Assembly: GCA_013339765.2 (NCBI GenBank)
Contig: CM023448.1
Span: 326,707,441-326,771,440 of the forward strand
Direction of reading: 5' to 3'
DNA length: 64,000 nt
Source of the DNA: Haemaphysalis longicornis
Lineage: Eukaryota > Arthropoda > Arachnida > Ixodida > Ixodidae
A model generated the notes under the pieces. The model was not told where the DNA came from. It made no database searches and worked only from the letters and a program-made list of their open reading frames with translations. How positions within the stretch are numbered: the stretch's first letter is position 1; each line of letters opens with the position of its first letter. Shown in pieces: positions 47,000-59,317 of this stretch. The position numbers were made by a program, and so were the translations under genes.

Positions 47000-49900
47000 G
47001 CCATCTGCGCACACCAACTCATCAGCGATGATTCATTTGCATACGAATATATTATATAAAGCGGTTGTGTAAAAAGCGCCCGATTACTTCTGCCCGCATT
47101 CTAAACGTGCAAGATAATGAATTCGTGTAACGATTGCTCGCAGCGTTCAGTGGCGGCAGGCGGCAAACCGAAGGAACTAATCTACGGACCGCTGCAGACG
47201 GTCGCTTTGAAAGAGTTTGATAGACGTACGCTTGTCCCGCGCCTAGTCGAGCTAAAAAAACGGATTGTAAATCTGAGATCGATTGAGAAAAATGATGTTG
47301 CAAGAAGTGAAGTCCGCGCTCGTCTGATAGCTCAAGCTGCAAGCGCAACACGAACCCGACCCAACACACCGTGGCTAGTGTCGCCGAGATAGGCATGTAG
47401 TACATACGATAGATTTTATTAGGTTAAATAAAGAAAATCCGTATACATAACTGGTATTAAACAGCAATATGGGGCCTATCTGCAAGATCGGAGTGTGAGA
47501 AACAGGCGATACCACTGGAGGCATCTCAAATACACCCTCTACGGTGAAAACTATCTCGTCGGCTGACGAGCGACGATAAAAGCGTACACACCGATCGGTT
47601 GCTGGAACTAAAGCATGACTACAGCGCCTTTGTTAAGCAAAGAGAAATGATGACCCCCCCCCCCCCCCCCGCGGCGGCGCAGGCGTGGATCACGATACGT
47701 AACGCGTCGTACATCCGGGGGGATCAGGTAACGCGAACCGCCCGAGCAAGCGTGATTGAAAGGCACCCTTCAGCGAGCCACGAAGTGCGCGTGTTCTGCA
47801 AAAACTACACAGGCGGTGAACCCGCCAAGGCCGGACGGGCGACTTACAGGCCGCGCCAGACCGTGATGTCAATGTGCTACGAACGAAGTGGGCTTTCAAG
47901 CAGACGCTTCGTGCAACATGGGAAGTTGGACCTGCCCTTATCGTCATACTTGCTTCGACACAGTATACGACGCGTGTTGGCTAACTGCTGGCCGCTTGTG
48001 CGTCAGCGCGACATCATGCACACGCGAGCAAGTCGTATATTCGTTCATTCGTGCGTGCGTGCGTGCGTGGTACTAGGTTTTTCCTTTCGGACGAACATCA
48101 CAGCGGCGACAGCGCTGAGGCCGATTTCGGAACTATGCGCACTGTGTAGCGATGCGCGCGCTATGGCCGGACTGTATCCGCGGCCGTCGCAGGCTTCGCG
48201 CCTTGAGCTTGGGATCTTTCGCAGCTATTAGGACCTTGGATTTATCTACCGGACGAAGAACCGCTGGCGGGAAGTAGAGGTAAGCCATTAGTTACTCGTA
48301 TTCTTGTCTTGTGTATTTAACGAAGCAGAGTTACTCTCGGTACTTCGGCCCGCGGAAGCGGTTAGTCCTAACGTTTTCGTGACTGATTTTGACCGTTGCC
48401 TAGTTTTGAAGGGCGGCTTTGTACCCGTGTGCAAACAGCGTCGATTCTTGCACCGTTTTCAATCCCTTTGATTCGTGAAGTGTTGGTATCCTTGCGGAAT
48501 GTTTTCGCAGGTAGGAAGCATGGTCGCGCGAGTAGTCGCAGCGCTACGCTGTACTCTTAGCTCGGCGGCTAGGGTTAGAGTGGCGGCCGTGCAGTAGCTG
48601 TGGCTACCTGCGCGGCTCCAAAGAATTGCGTACAATAGGCTGAGTGATAAGAGGCGCGTCTAGCGCGTGGTAGTCACTAAATTACAATAATTTAGTGACC
48701 GCCGCGCGTACAGCAGCAGACTGAAATGCTGTTCAGACAAGTTTTTTTACGTTTTGCTTGAGGGCAGGATGGACGGAAATGGACTTTTCGGGGCGTACTC
48801 ACCGCACTGTTAAGGGGTAATTACATGCGTCTAAGGCGATGAGCGACGCGAGAAAACCTCACTCAGTGTGTACGGGCAAACAGGTATTGTGTGCGACACA
48901 GACAAGCGAAAATTTTTTACACAGGCCGCTGACGGCGGCGACAGCGGCAGTGCGACGGGCCGTCGCCTGTCGCGGGTTTATTCCGGACAGAAGCAGCCCA
49001 CAAGCGAGGGGCAGCAACGACGACGAAGGCATTGGCAGCAATGCATTACTTTTTTTCGTTTGTCGCTGTCGCCCACAACTGTTTGTTGTACCCATTACAT
49101 TACTTTTTCGCGTCGGTTGTCGCCGTCGCTCGAGCGTTCGAGCATTCTGATCGTTCAATAACGAGCCTATTGGTTCTCATCAATGTTTGCGATCCTGCAG
49201 CGTGCATGCAACGAAGCGTACTCGAGAATGAAGAAAACAGTAGCTATATGACCCATTAGCAACTTTTCCACGCTAGTCTTGTGAACGTATAATTGGCCCT
49301 ACGTTTGCAGTCGGCTGAGGAACAAAATCCAATGCAAATTATTCAGGGATTATAACCTTACAAAAAGAGTTATGTTCCTTAGAATTTTGTGCAATGTTTT
49401 TATACCGGGAACGATAGCGGGGGTAACAGTTGAAGCTACGGACACGTAAGCACTAATGGGTTTTGGGGCGCAGTGCGTAGGCAGACAGCTGTAGGGCGCG
49501 CTGTCTGACATGACATTGGCCAAGTGGTACAATGAGCGTGGTGGCATCCAAGGTCACCACATCCGCATCTAGACTGGTTACTGCGCCAAGCAGTATGGCA
49601 TTCCAATACGGGTTAAGTGCGTGCTCTCGGCGCAAAAACTAATCTATCACCCAATAAACTTCATTTAACGTTGTCAAAACTCATTAATATTTTTTTCATT
49701 GTAGAACTTATCTTTGCTGTCCCCCCTCTTTCTGTCTATGTAGAACCACGGAAGACGCTACTTGCCCGAAGATTTTTTTTTTTTTTTTTTTTTGAGGAGA
49801 GAGGGAGAGATCCCCGAGGCGTCAGCAGCAGTGGCCATCGCATTCAAGACACTTCTCCTCACACCCTTGGACATCGTGGATGGGTTCCCATTGCTGCTGT

Positions 49901-50070
49901 CTGTGTTTTGGCCGTTCATTGTGTAATACGCTTCAAAGGCGAAGCGCACCTTCTTGCTTCTGTAGACGTTACTTTGGCTCAAGCACGGTGCCCTGGTCGG
50001 TACTGTTCTGAAGGCCGCCACCAACATTATGAAGCAGTCAGCTCGAACGTGTTTGTTTTTTAATACCAAG
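47000..50070. other. no gene recognised; CpG-rich 47.6-48.8 kb
   Basis: A 210-codon frame at 47599-48231 is the longest outside the cyclin gene, but it includes a C-run read as prolines (47650-47671), has no known domain and lies in CpG-rich sequence. A TGCG/CGTG microsatellite lies near 48050-48070. At 48279 a good splice donor word (GAG/GTAAGC) ends GC-rich sequence, so 48100-48279 might be a 5' exon of a plus-strand gene. No other part of such a gene was found. Confidence 0.3.
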
Positions 50071-50690
50071 TTATGCCTTTTTAAATCTTACTAGCGCATC
50101 CTCATTTGAGAACCACCCGCCTAAAAACCCAGTGGGAATGTTTTCCTGCGGTTTTCCTATTGTACCACCAAAATATATCTGTTGCAAAGTTGCCGTGTCA
50201 ATGGCTTTGTATCTTTGTGTTGATTGCACCTTGTAATGCGTTAATAGTAATCCACGCTGAATTGTTTTAGTCCCAGATTTTTCTTTCGCAAAATTTATTT
50301 GTAAATATTTGTTATGTGTGCTAAATAAGAGCTGGCTTTTCCAGTCCATGTTGAAGCACTCACTGATGTACTAAGGCCATTTTTGTTTTATGTTAATACT
50401 GTTAACTATTCTCCCACTGCTGTATTTCTACTGCCGCTTTTCGTGCTAATGCCAGTACCTTTTTATTTGTGGATGTTAATGTCATTTTTATCTTATAATG
50501 TAATGTTTTGTATTTCAGTGTTTTCAAAATTGCTTTTGCTGCATTTTTATTTGTGAATTTTTCTTGGATGTATCCTAAATAGGCGCTACGTCTCCTGTGT
50601 CCATGTGGAGTAGAACGTTTTTATGCCGTGATATTTTAATTCCCAATAAATTGCATTTTGTGTTAAATTGCAGAATGAACCGATTGTTGT
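50071..50690 (-). pseudogene. possible decayed coding remnant, laminin-G-like ending
   Basis: On the minus strand an AT-rich frame ends LQQIYFGGTIGKPQENIPTG then FLGGWFSN, close to the LxIGG...GFxGC pattern near the end of laminin G domains, with the cysteine replaced. Further upstream, another minus-strand frame reads KKVLALARKAAVEIQQWENS before a stop. Stops and a frame change separate the two. The resemblance is weak and rests on a few residues. Unrelated retroelement sequence is just as possible. Confidence 0.18.
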
Positions 50691-50854
50691 GGTATTTTGA
50701 AAAATAAAGTCTGTGAGCTTGTTTTTTCTTCTTTTCCATGTTTCAAAATAGCTTGTCCTGTTTTGTTTGCTTGTAACTGCCTATAGTACCATCGTGGGGA
50801 GGGGGGGGGGGGTGGTCTACTAGCAGGCGGAGCGAAAGCACGCTGCCTCGCGGG

Positions 50855-51193
50855 GAATAGCAGAACGCTCTTGAGGCGTAACGAGATGCTTTCCAAGAGA
50901 GAGTAGTAGTACCCGTCTGCAGTATCCGGGAACGCCGCCAATAGAGCTTATTTACGCCTAAAGGGAGTGACGGAACGCTGCCTTGGAGATGGCATTGCAA
51001 TTCCCACACAGGGTTCAAGTACTCCGCTTCGAAAGCAGCAAGTAAATCCCACGGGGAGTGTTTCGCCTCTCGTTCGGCCGCCACGCGCTACTCCTCGGAA
51101 GAGTCGCCCAATGCTTCCAAAGGGAGTGAAATATGGGACAAAAGTTTTTACTCCTAGACAGAGTGCCCCGCACTCCTCGATTTCTTAGAGTGT
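50855..51193. repeat. GAGT/ACTC-rich repeat, copy 2
   Basis: The words GGGAGTG and ACTCC alternate (AAAGGGAGTGACGG, AGTACTCCGC, GGGGAGTGTT, CTACTCCTCGG, AAGGGAGTGAAA, TTACTCCTAG, GCACTCCTCG) and the block ends TTCTTAGAGTG. It is probably a decayed mobile repeat that can fold into many short hairpins. Confidence 0.55.
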
Positions 51194-51725
51194 AGCCTTA
51201 GTGGGGATATCATCGGTAGGATTTTTCAGGGGGCTGTAGTTGTCTCATGTCATGCGCCGCAGGCACCGTGAAACGGGCGACGAATCCATACTCCCGTGCT
51301 ACCTCCGCCGCACCTAGAGTATATTTAAGTCTGTGGACGGCCCTGGTGTGCGGCTGGGCAGATTCGAACATTAGGAGTTCTCGCTCGAGACGGAGCCCTT
51401 AATTCAGTTCAATGAGTTCGCCATACATGCAAATGCGAGCGAGTTACGCGCACGACATTCCTGTGAGTTACTCAGACTAATCCCGCTGGTGCGATGGGAC
51501 GCGAAGCAGATAGCAAAATAGTACGCCACAGGCTGTGCATCGAAACGGAAAAAGCAGACATCAACGTAACAGCTGCTTCCTCTCGCGTCGCGGAAGAGCA
51601 AGCCATTAAAGCACGTTGAACATGAAAATACTTCTGGAAATACTGCCCTATTTTGCATTAGCAAGGCGGTTGTTTGGCACAAGATATATCAATTTGCTAC
51701 CGGCCCTCAACATCGGTGACAGGCA

Positions 51726-52234
51726 TAGGCGTGCGCACAGGGGGGGGGGGGCCGCCCCCTCTAATTATCTAAAGGGGGGAGGGCCCCAAATTTGCCCCGT
51801 GCCTTAACTCAATCGAACTTGTCCCGTAAGGGTGTGACCCCGCGTGTTTTTTTCCCGATCATGGCAGCCGAAGGACCCTCACGTTACCTTCCAAAGGCTG
51901 TTTACTTTCAGCCCCGGAAAGGCGGGGACCAAAAGCAGGCCGCTGTGAGAAACACGTTATCACTTAATTTTCATTTTTGTATCTATTCCGGAGCTCGTCC
52001 TCTTTCTACTTTTCCTCGTAAAAAACGTGCGTAGCAGCACCGATCAAAACATGTCCTCGTAAAAAGAGTTTCAGAATAGACAATATCAAGTTTATACATT
52101 TTTACGCATTTCTTCTTAATCCTTACGCATGGGAAGAGGTCGAGAGTTGCCGGGGAAAGGGGGGGGGGGGGCGCCGCGGTAAAGACTTCGCACCCCCCCC
52201 CCCCCCCCCTAATCTGGAACCCTGCGAACGCCTA
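51726..52234. mobile_element. short element with G-tract inverted ends
   Basis: The left end TAGGCGTGCGCA leads into a 12-base G-run. The right end has a 17-base C-run and then CCTGCGAACGCCTA, the near complement of the left end. A second G-run/C-run pair lies at 52159-52209. No clear target duplication and no transposase were seen. Confidence 0.5.
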
Positions 52235-52237
52235 TAG

Positions 52238-52400
52238 GTGGCATGTTTTGCACATTTTTCCATTTTTAACGCGTATGATAGCGTCGATCAGCTTCATATA
52301 AAGTGCATCGGTAACTGGATAAAGCATCACTGGGCAGTTTCTACGTTGAGGAATTTTAGAAATGGAATTGAACTGCCTGTCTGTTCCAGGAGTGGGAATG
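52238..52400 (+). pseudogene. possible reverse-transcriptase scrap
   Basis: FSIFNAYDSVDQLHI resembles motif A of non-LTR reverse transcriptases (D-x-x-x-AYDSV), but the expected first aspartate is an asparagine or absent. Only this motif supports the call. Confidence 0.2.
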
Positions 52401-52690
52401 GGCAACGTTTAGTCACCACGAGGAATTGAAAATAAATGCATTGCGGCAAGTTCTAATTCCCCGGCATGGAATTGGAATGGAATGGGGTGCTCATCTGCAA
52501 TACTGCTTTCTATCCATTTGTCATTTTATGTATCACTCAAGTGATTCTAAATATTTTGCTGACCATTGCGAACTATAATACCTTAAATCCACGCTATATT
52601 AAAGTAAATGCAGGGATGAAAATTTTCAAGTGGCAGGAAAAAAATGAACTACAAAAGGTGCTCATCATTGAGAGAAGTGCTCCTCGGGGG

Positions 52691-52696
52691 TTTATT
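52691..52696 (-). terminator. poly(A) signal of the cyclin gene
   Basis: AATAAA on the minus strand, 29 bases beyond the cyclin stop codon. This would give a very short 3' untranslated region. Confidence 0.6.
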
Positions 52697-52725
52697 CGTG
52701 GTGGCCATGTAATCTTTGGAAGTCA

Positions 52726-54039
52726 TCAGCATGGAAGGCTAGTGGAGGGTTTGATGCGGGCGACGTAAAGGTAGCTTGCTGTGTTGAACTTGTTTCCGAC
52801 GGCCTTCTGCGAGCGGTTGGGCGCGTTAGACAAGCTTGTGTGAAGGCAGGGGAGGCACTCCTGGAAATGTGCAACCTGGTACCCAGAGTACTCAGCGAGC
52901 TCACGCCCCCACGGCGGCCGGTCGAGAGTGTGATTGGCGAGGCTCAGGGCAGCGCCAGCAATCAAACTGGGAGGGAACCGCAGGTACGGGTCATCGTCCA
53001 GCAGGGCGAGCTCACAAAAGTACTGGGCCAGAAATCTGACACCGGCCGGGGCCTTGCTGACTTCCCCAAAACGCCGCAGGAAGTAGTAGATGGTCGGGGC
53101 ACAAATGTTGTAGTCAAGAACTTTGAGCATATCTCGTTCCATGCACAGCAGATCCTCTTTGGTGTAGATGTCACCGGTGGCGTAGAGCAGCTCGCTGCAC
53201 CGTAGCTGATATCCTCCCTCGAACTTACACGCAGTGAAGAGAGCAGCTGTGCCGAGCAGTTGGAGACAGTTGCGCTGCACAGACATCAGGGACAGGAAGC
53301 GGTCGATGTAGGAAACTGCCAAGAACAGTTTCTCATCGTGAAGGCCGTATTCATCAGCCAAGGCTACGATCCAGTCCACGACGTCGCTGCGCATATACGA
53401 AGCAACGTGGGGCTGTCTGTGCATGTACCATGGGTCTGGTAGAAGCTGTTGCTCTCGGTTCCTCAGGTGGTTAAACACGTCATGCCAGTACAGTTCGCTC
53501 ATCTCTTTATCCCGAGTTTCAGTGTAGGACATCATGTCGAATGTGCGGATGGTTAGGTTCAGGACACCTGACGGCTCCCCTTCAGCCCCCTGGAAATCGG
53601 GGAGGCTCTGGATGGGCGCTGCAGTTCCACATTCGGGACCTCCTGTACGAATGATGCTGGCATCATCTCCCTCGCGTGTGGCAAGCTGCGCGAGAGCGAG
53701 ACCAGTCCCGTCATGTGCGTCCTCTTTTGCATTCCCGGTCGGGGCATCGTTAGCCGATGAGTCTTCCAGTACGTCGAGGTCACTTAGAGAAAATGAGTTT
53801 TCGAAAGAAGCAGGTAGTCCCAATGACCTGCCTGCCGGAGCCGTCTCCCGCTTGCGCCAATCACCCCTGGGCGATGGTTGGGAATCCGGATTAGACGAAA
53901 GCTCTCTCAGGGCCTGCCTGTTGGTCACGGTCTCCTGCACGAACTCCTCGGCCTTCTCAGGTTGCTCGGGAATCTTGTTTAGGGTCCTCTGGTTCTCTTT
54001 GTCGTCGAGGGATCTGTCGCCAGCATCACGTCCCGCCAT
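52726..54039 (-). CDS. cyclin A-like protein, intronless, 437 aa
   Basis: Cyclin A binds CDK1/CDK2 in S and G2 phase. The N-terminal half is low in complexity, with a KEN triplet (residues 14-16) and a destruction-box-like RQALRELSSN (41-50), both signals for APC/C degradation. The cyclin box follows: MHRQPHVASYMRSDVVDWI (206-224), then YIDRFLSLMSV, then LQLLGTAALFTACKFE (259-274). The C-terminal fold holds LALLDDDPYLRFPPSLIAGA (about 344-363). CDK-contact equivalents Lys272 and Glu301 are present. The substrate-docking patch, usually MRAIL, is MRSDV, and the usual glutamate nearby is Ala226. The start has a good context (ACCATGG). The frame has no stop or frameshift. Lack of introns suggests a retrocopy or a truly intronless paralogue, diverged from standard cyclin A. 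Cyclin B fits less well. Confidence 0.9.
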   Translation of the reverse strand: MAGRDAGDRSLDDKENQRTLNKIPEQPEKAEEFVQETVTNRQALRELSSNPDSQPSPRGDWRKRETAPAGRSLGLPASFENSFSLSDLDVLEDSSANDAPTGNAKEDAHDGTGLALAQLATREGDDASIIRTGGPECGTAAPIQSLPDFQGAEGEPSGVLNLTIRTFDMMSYTETRDKEMSELYWHDVFNHLRNREQQLLPDPWYMHRQPHVASYMRSDVVDWIVALADEYGLHDEKLFLAVSYIDRFLSLMSVQRNCLQLLGTAALFTACKFEGGYQLRCSELLYATGDIYTKEDLLCMERDMLKVLDYNICAPTIYYFLRRFGEVSKAPAGVRFLAQYFCELALLDDDPYLRFPPSLIAGAALSLANHTLDRPPWGRELAEYSGYQVAHFQECLPCLHTSLSNAPNRSQKAVGNKFNTASYLYVARIKPSTSLPC

Positions 54040-54120
54040 GGTAACTGTACTTGAGTTCCGGAGCTTTTCCGTCTCGAATGAGGCCCGCTCACCGCGATTC
54101 TTCAGTGGCCGTCACCCTCC

Positions 54121-54369
54121 ATTGGTTCATGCAGCGAGCCGAAGTTCTGGGCGCTCGCTGGCCGCCGCAATGCCCGTGTCGGCCCCGCGATAAACCACCG
54201 CGCGCGATGCTCGAGCACAACCGCCATGGGCTGTTTTCTTCCTTCTCCCTTTTTTTCTCGTTTGTCATGACGTCATCACCGAACTATACTCGCCATTCCG
54301 CTTATTTCCCTTCGTCAGTGTTCGTAGCAGCCGTGAAATTGTTCCTTTCGCGGCCGACACGGTCATTGG
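54121..54369 (-). promoter_or_regulatory. candidate cyclin promoter: two CCAAT boxes and a CRE
   Basis: Upstream of the cyclin start, on the minus strand, lie CCAAT (54121-54125, about 82 bases from the ATG), the CRE palindrome TGACGTCA (54268-54275) and a second CCAAT (54365-54369). Vertebrate cyclin A genes are controlled by CRE, CCAAT and CDE/CHR sites; I saw no convincing CDE/CHR pair here. These short words can occur by chance, and TGACGTCA also occurs three times elsewhere in the window (4876, 5124, 8464). Confidence 0.35.
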
Positions 54370-55870
<1,501 letters not shown>

Positions 55871-58009
55871 TAGTAAGAGACTAAAATAAACCTCGTAAGC
55901 GGAAAGCGAAAGTGGAAAACAAATGAAATAAATGTTTAATCAGCTACATAAATATACAGGGTGGCAGAAAACATGATAAGTGGGTGAAAATAGAAAAAAA
56001 AAACTTCAACGGGAAGAAATAAGCGTGTACGCCTTAGCCGAGACTCGCCTCCGAGGTATATAGAAGCCCCACCTGCCCTGTCATAGGCAATTATGTCTGG
56101 GAAGAATGTAGCAGGACCGTAGGAATGAAGAAAGGGGAAGCAGTTGAGATATCGACTTGCAGAGACTGCATCAAAGCTGTAAGGAGCATCTATGGGTTAA
56201 AGGCACGATAACGGGAAAAAATGCATGCTTAATATTTGGGATTCTGCGGACCGGCAGCGGGGCTATAGGAAGGAGATTGAAATGTTAAAGGGGCCCTGAA
56301 AGGCGTTTTGAGCGCACTAAATGAACTAGCGCAATCGTTAGATTGGGTCGTCAACATCATCTGTGCCAAGTATTACTCTTTTACGCGCAGCGGAAAGCTC
56401 ACACTTTTGTTGAAAAGTTTGTCGCTTTTTTCTCACCCTTCCCTTCGTGATTTTGGACGCCGCCGTCTTCACATGTCTACGTCATCGATTCCCAGATGTT
56501 CGTCATGAGCTAGACATCCTACTATTGGGCGACTTTTTCACGCACTTCCGCCAAAGAGATGAGTCGTCTGCTCAGCGTCGGCTCGCCGGCTCATCTGCCA
56601 GCGTAGTGCCGGAGTGCTTGGACATTTTACGACAAACTAAATAAGTGTAAACAAGCGCTTAACCGTTTGTATTGAACGCAACACGGCCATAACATGACAT
56701 GGATATTCTCTTTTCTGAGTACGTTCCATAAAGAAAGCGTTGAAGCCCCGTGGCACTTCTTTCGTGCAATCGCAGAGAACGCCCTGAGCCGATTGCCCGG
56801 GTTTGACGCACACATTTTATTCAACTTCAAAACAATCCAGAGATGCGTTTCGAACGAACACAACGGCACAACATGCGTTGCAAGTCTGAACAGCGATTGA
56901 CAGACGATGGGTTGCCTCCGCCTGCCCGTAATAAATTCGGCACTCACCTCGCGCGCAGTTTGCGGGGACGCACAGCAAGTTACTTAACTCTGGCGCACAA
57001 GCCGAGATGGCTTTTAGCCACGCACACTGCACATATCCCATGCGAGGTTGAGTCGTACGTCGCTCGAGAAAGATAATCCAGGCCATGGGAAGCATTATCC
57101 ACCCGCAGAAGCACAGCGTCGCATTTCATCGTGAAACAAAGGCGTCCACAACACACACACCATCGCCTCCTGTAATGCCAAACGCATCTCGCACTTCCCA
57201 ATGGGAGTGAGTGGTACGCCTGCAGTGCCCACATGTCGCGAGGTGGGCCCCGAGCTGAACCGGGATCACGGAACCGTAACTGACAAACCGTAGAGCGGTT
57301 TGTGCCTTGTTGCCAAGGCACCCGATGCTTGAGATTGTCAATGAAATGGCGCTCGCTCCAGCGCTAGAAAGCTCAGAGCCGCGGCGGAGCATGTTTTGCC
57401 AACGTTGCCGCTCTCCACCACGCGTCGCCCCAAGCGGAACTGGTCACATGATTGAAGCGTTTTGTGCACGGGTTCTGTATCGGTTTAAAATGTCTTTTTC
57501 ACATGCCGCCGGCAGGAATTACCACCGCCGCAAAATAAGACCCGGCACCAGCGGGGCCACATCTGATACGGCGCTTTTTGGATAAACAGTGCGCGGTGCA
57601 TCAAAGAGAACGAGCGCACGATCCTCCCAGTGCGGCTGCGAGTTCGCCGCCGATAAAAAGTCACGCGCCGCCGATATGAACTTCAGCAACGTACACCGCG
57701 AAGGGGCAAGGCCAGGCCGTCGCACACATGCGGCCAGATTTTTCGTTCGCTTTTCCAGCCGTGAGCGGAGTGCGGGATTCATGGTGTCAACAAAGCTTGC
57801 CCGTAGCAGACGGCAGTCTGTGCAGTGCAATAGCGGAAGTACGTCACCGCTGCGGAGCGCAGCATCATGGGAGGGAAGGCTCACCGCCGTCAACAGCGGA
57901 GAGCAAGTTTGAAAGGAGGAGGAAACGTGGCACGACGATAATGCGCGGTTTTTGATTTATGATTTCTCAGCTAATACTCATCGCTTTAACAAAATTATTG
58001 CGGGAGGAG
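55871..58009. other. no gene recognised
   Basis: Open frames on both strands at 56308-57955 show no known domain. The sequence from 56900 to 57900 is GC-rich. Confidence 0.4.
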
Positions 58010-58310
58010 ATTGCTAATACATTGCTTCATTTGGTTACATGTACATCTATGCATCGGCGGAAGGTATTTCAGGACCCCTTTAAACTGTCTGAGAAGAGAT
58101 AATAACGAGTTTAAAGATTACGGTGAAATAATCTTAGTTGGAGATATGAATGCCCACATAGAAGGTTTAGATCGATACACAGACCACAACAGCTCTTTTG
58201 TAATAGACCTATGTAGGAAAAACAGGCTAGTAATAGTAAACGCAGTAAACAAGTGCGACGGACAAATAACGTGGGTAAGTGGTAACCGACAGTCCAGCAT
58301 TGACTATAGT

Positions 58311-59317
58311 TAGGGTTGTTCGTTTTCGGGTAAAATCGGGATTTTTTACACCCCGAACATGCTTCAGGAGAATCGGGTTAAACCCGATTTCTCCACAAAT
58401 GGGCCTTTTCAAAGTAGCGATCTACACAATCGTGCGCTGACGGTCCGCCGTTCTCAACCAGTACTTGCTGGAAGCAAGCCCCACAAACACAGGTTTCTAC
58501 CCGCCGCGGTGGCTCAGTGGCTAAGGCGTTGCGCTGCTGAGCACGAGGTCGCGGGTTCGATTCTCGGCCCGCGGCGGCCGCTTTTCTGATGGAGGCGAAA
58601 AGCAAAAACGCCCGTGTGTACGAGATTTCGGCGCACGTTAAAGGTCCCGAGGTGGTCAAAATAAATCCGGAGCCCTCCACTACGGCGCGCCTCATCGCCT
58701 GCGTTGCGTTGGCGCGTTAAACCCTACAATCGATCAAACACAGCTTTCTAACTCTGCCGCTCGGTACCCCAGGCTAGAAAGAACATGCTGCACTGACATT
58801 GATGTTCCTAGCTAATGGATGTCGAGAGAACTTTCTCCCAACTGAAATACGTTCAACGATGGGACAGGTTTCGAATGGAGATGGACATGTTGCGCATGCG
58901 GAGGATAGTGTATCTAAAAAAGGATGCGTAAAAATTCGAGGACCAGCCTTTCGTGAATAACATTTTTCATTTCCTAGAAGTCATCAATGCTTTTTACTGT
59001 CATTGCTGATTTATTTCGAAACAAACGCAAAATGTCGGACAGTACTTATTAGAAAACCATGCGATCCCCTTGATTACCTGCTCGAAACAAACACCAATTT
59101 TACCCCTTAGAGTTAGGAAGCTCGTATAACTTTCGATTAAATAAACTGAGTGTATTACATAGCACACATGTGGATTTCATCCGAAAAAAACCGAATTTCG
59201 GAACACTTTTACAAAAAAAAAAACCCCGATTTCTCCCCGATTATCAATTCGAAAAATAGCACCCGATTTTTACCCCTCATTTTAAAACAATATAAAACCC
59301 GAAAACGCACAACCCTA
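58311..59317 (+). mobile_element. hAT-type non-autonomous transposon, copy 2
   Basis: It has the same TAGGGTTGTTCGTTTTCGGG ends as 3731-4509 and an 8-bp target duplication with one change (ACTATAGT at 58303-58310, ACTGTAGT at 59318-59325). The residual transposase end is better kept than in copy 1: DVERTFSQLKYVQRWDRF and MEMDMLRMRRIVYLKKD (58817-58930), the hAT C-terminal dimerisation segment. It lies inside the endonuclease region of a retrotransposon, between SIDYS and LVSE, and itself contains a Ruka SINE. Confidence 0.88.
58500..58735 (+). repeat. Ruka SINE inside the hAT copy
   Basis: A full-length SINE with tRNA head (A box TGGCTCAGTGG, B box GGTTCGATTCT), body and CAATCGATC tail. The 15-bp target duplication AAACACAGGTTTCTA/AAACACAGCTTTCTA (58485-58499 and 58736-58750) has one change. 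The uninterrupted target is visible in hAT copy 1 near 3912 (AAGCACAGCTTTC). Confidence 0.9.

Noticed and set aside
47599..48231. 210-codon frame on the plus strand as a gene
   Set aside because: It contains a homopolymer C-run read as prolines, lies in CpG-rich DNA where stops are rare, and shows no domain.
53534..54193. 219-codon frame on the plus strand
   Set aside because: It is the complement of the cyclin A-like gene; the peptide has no domain and the cyclin frame explains the openness.
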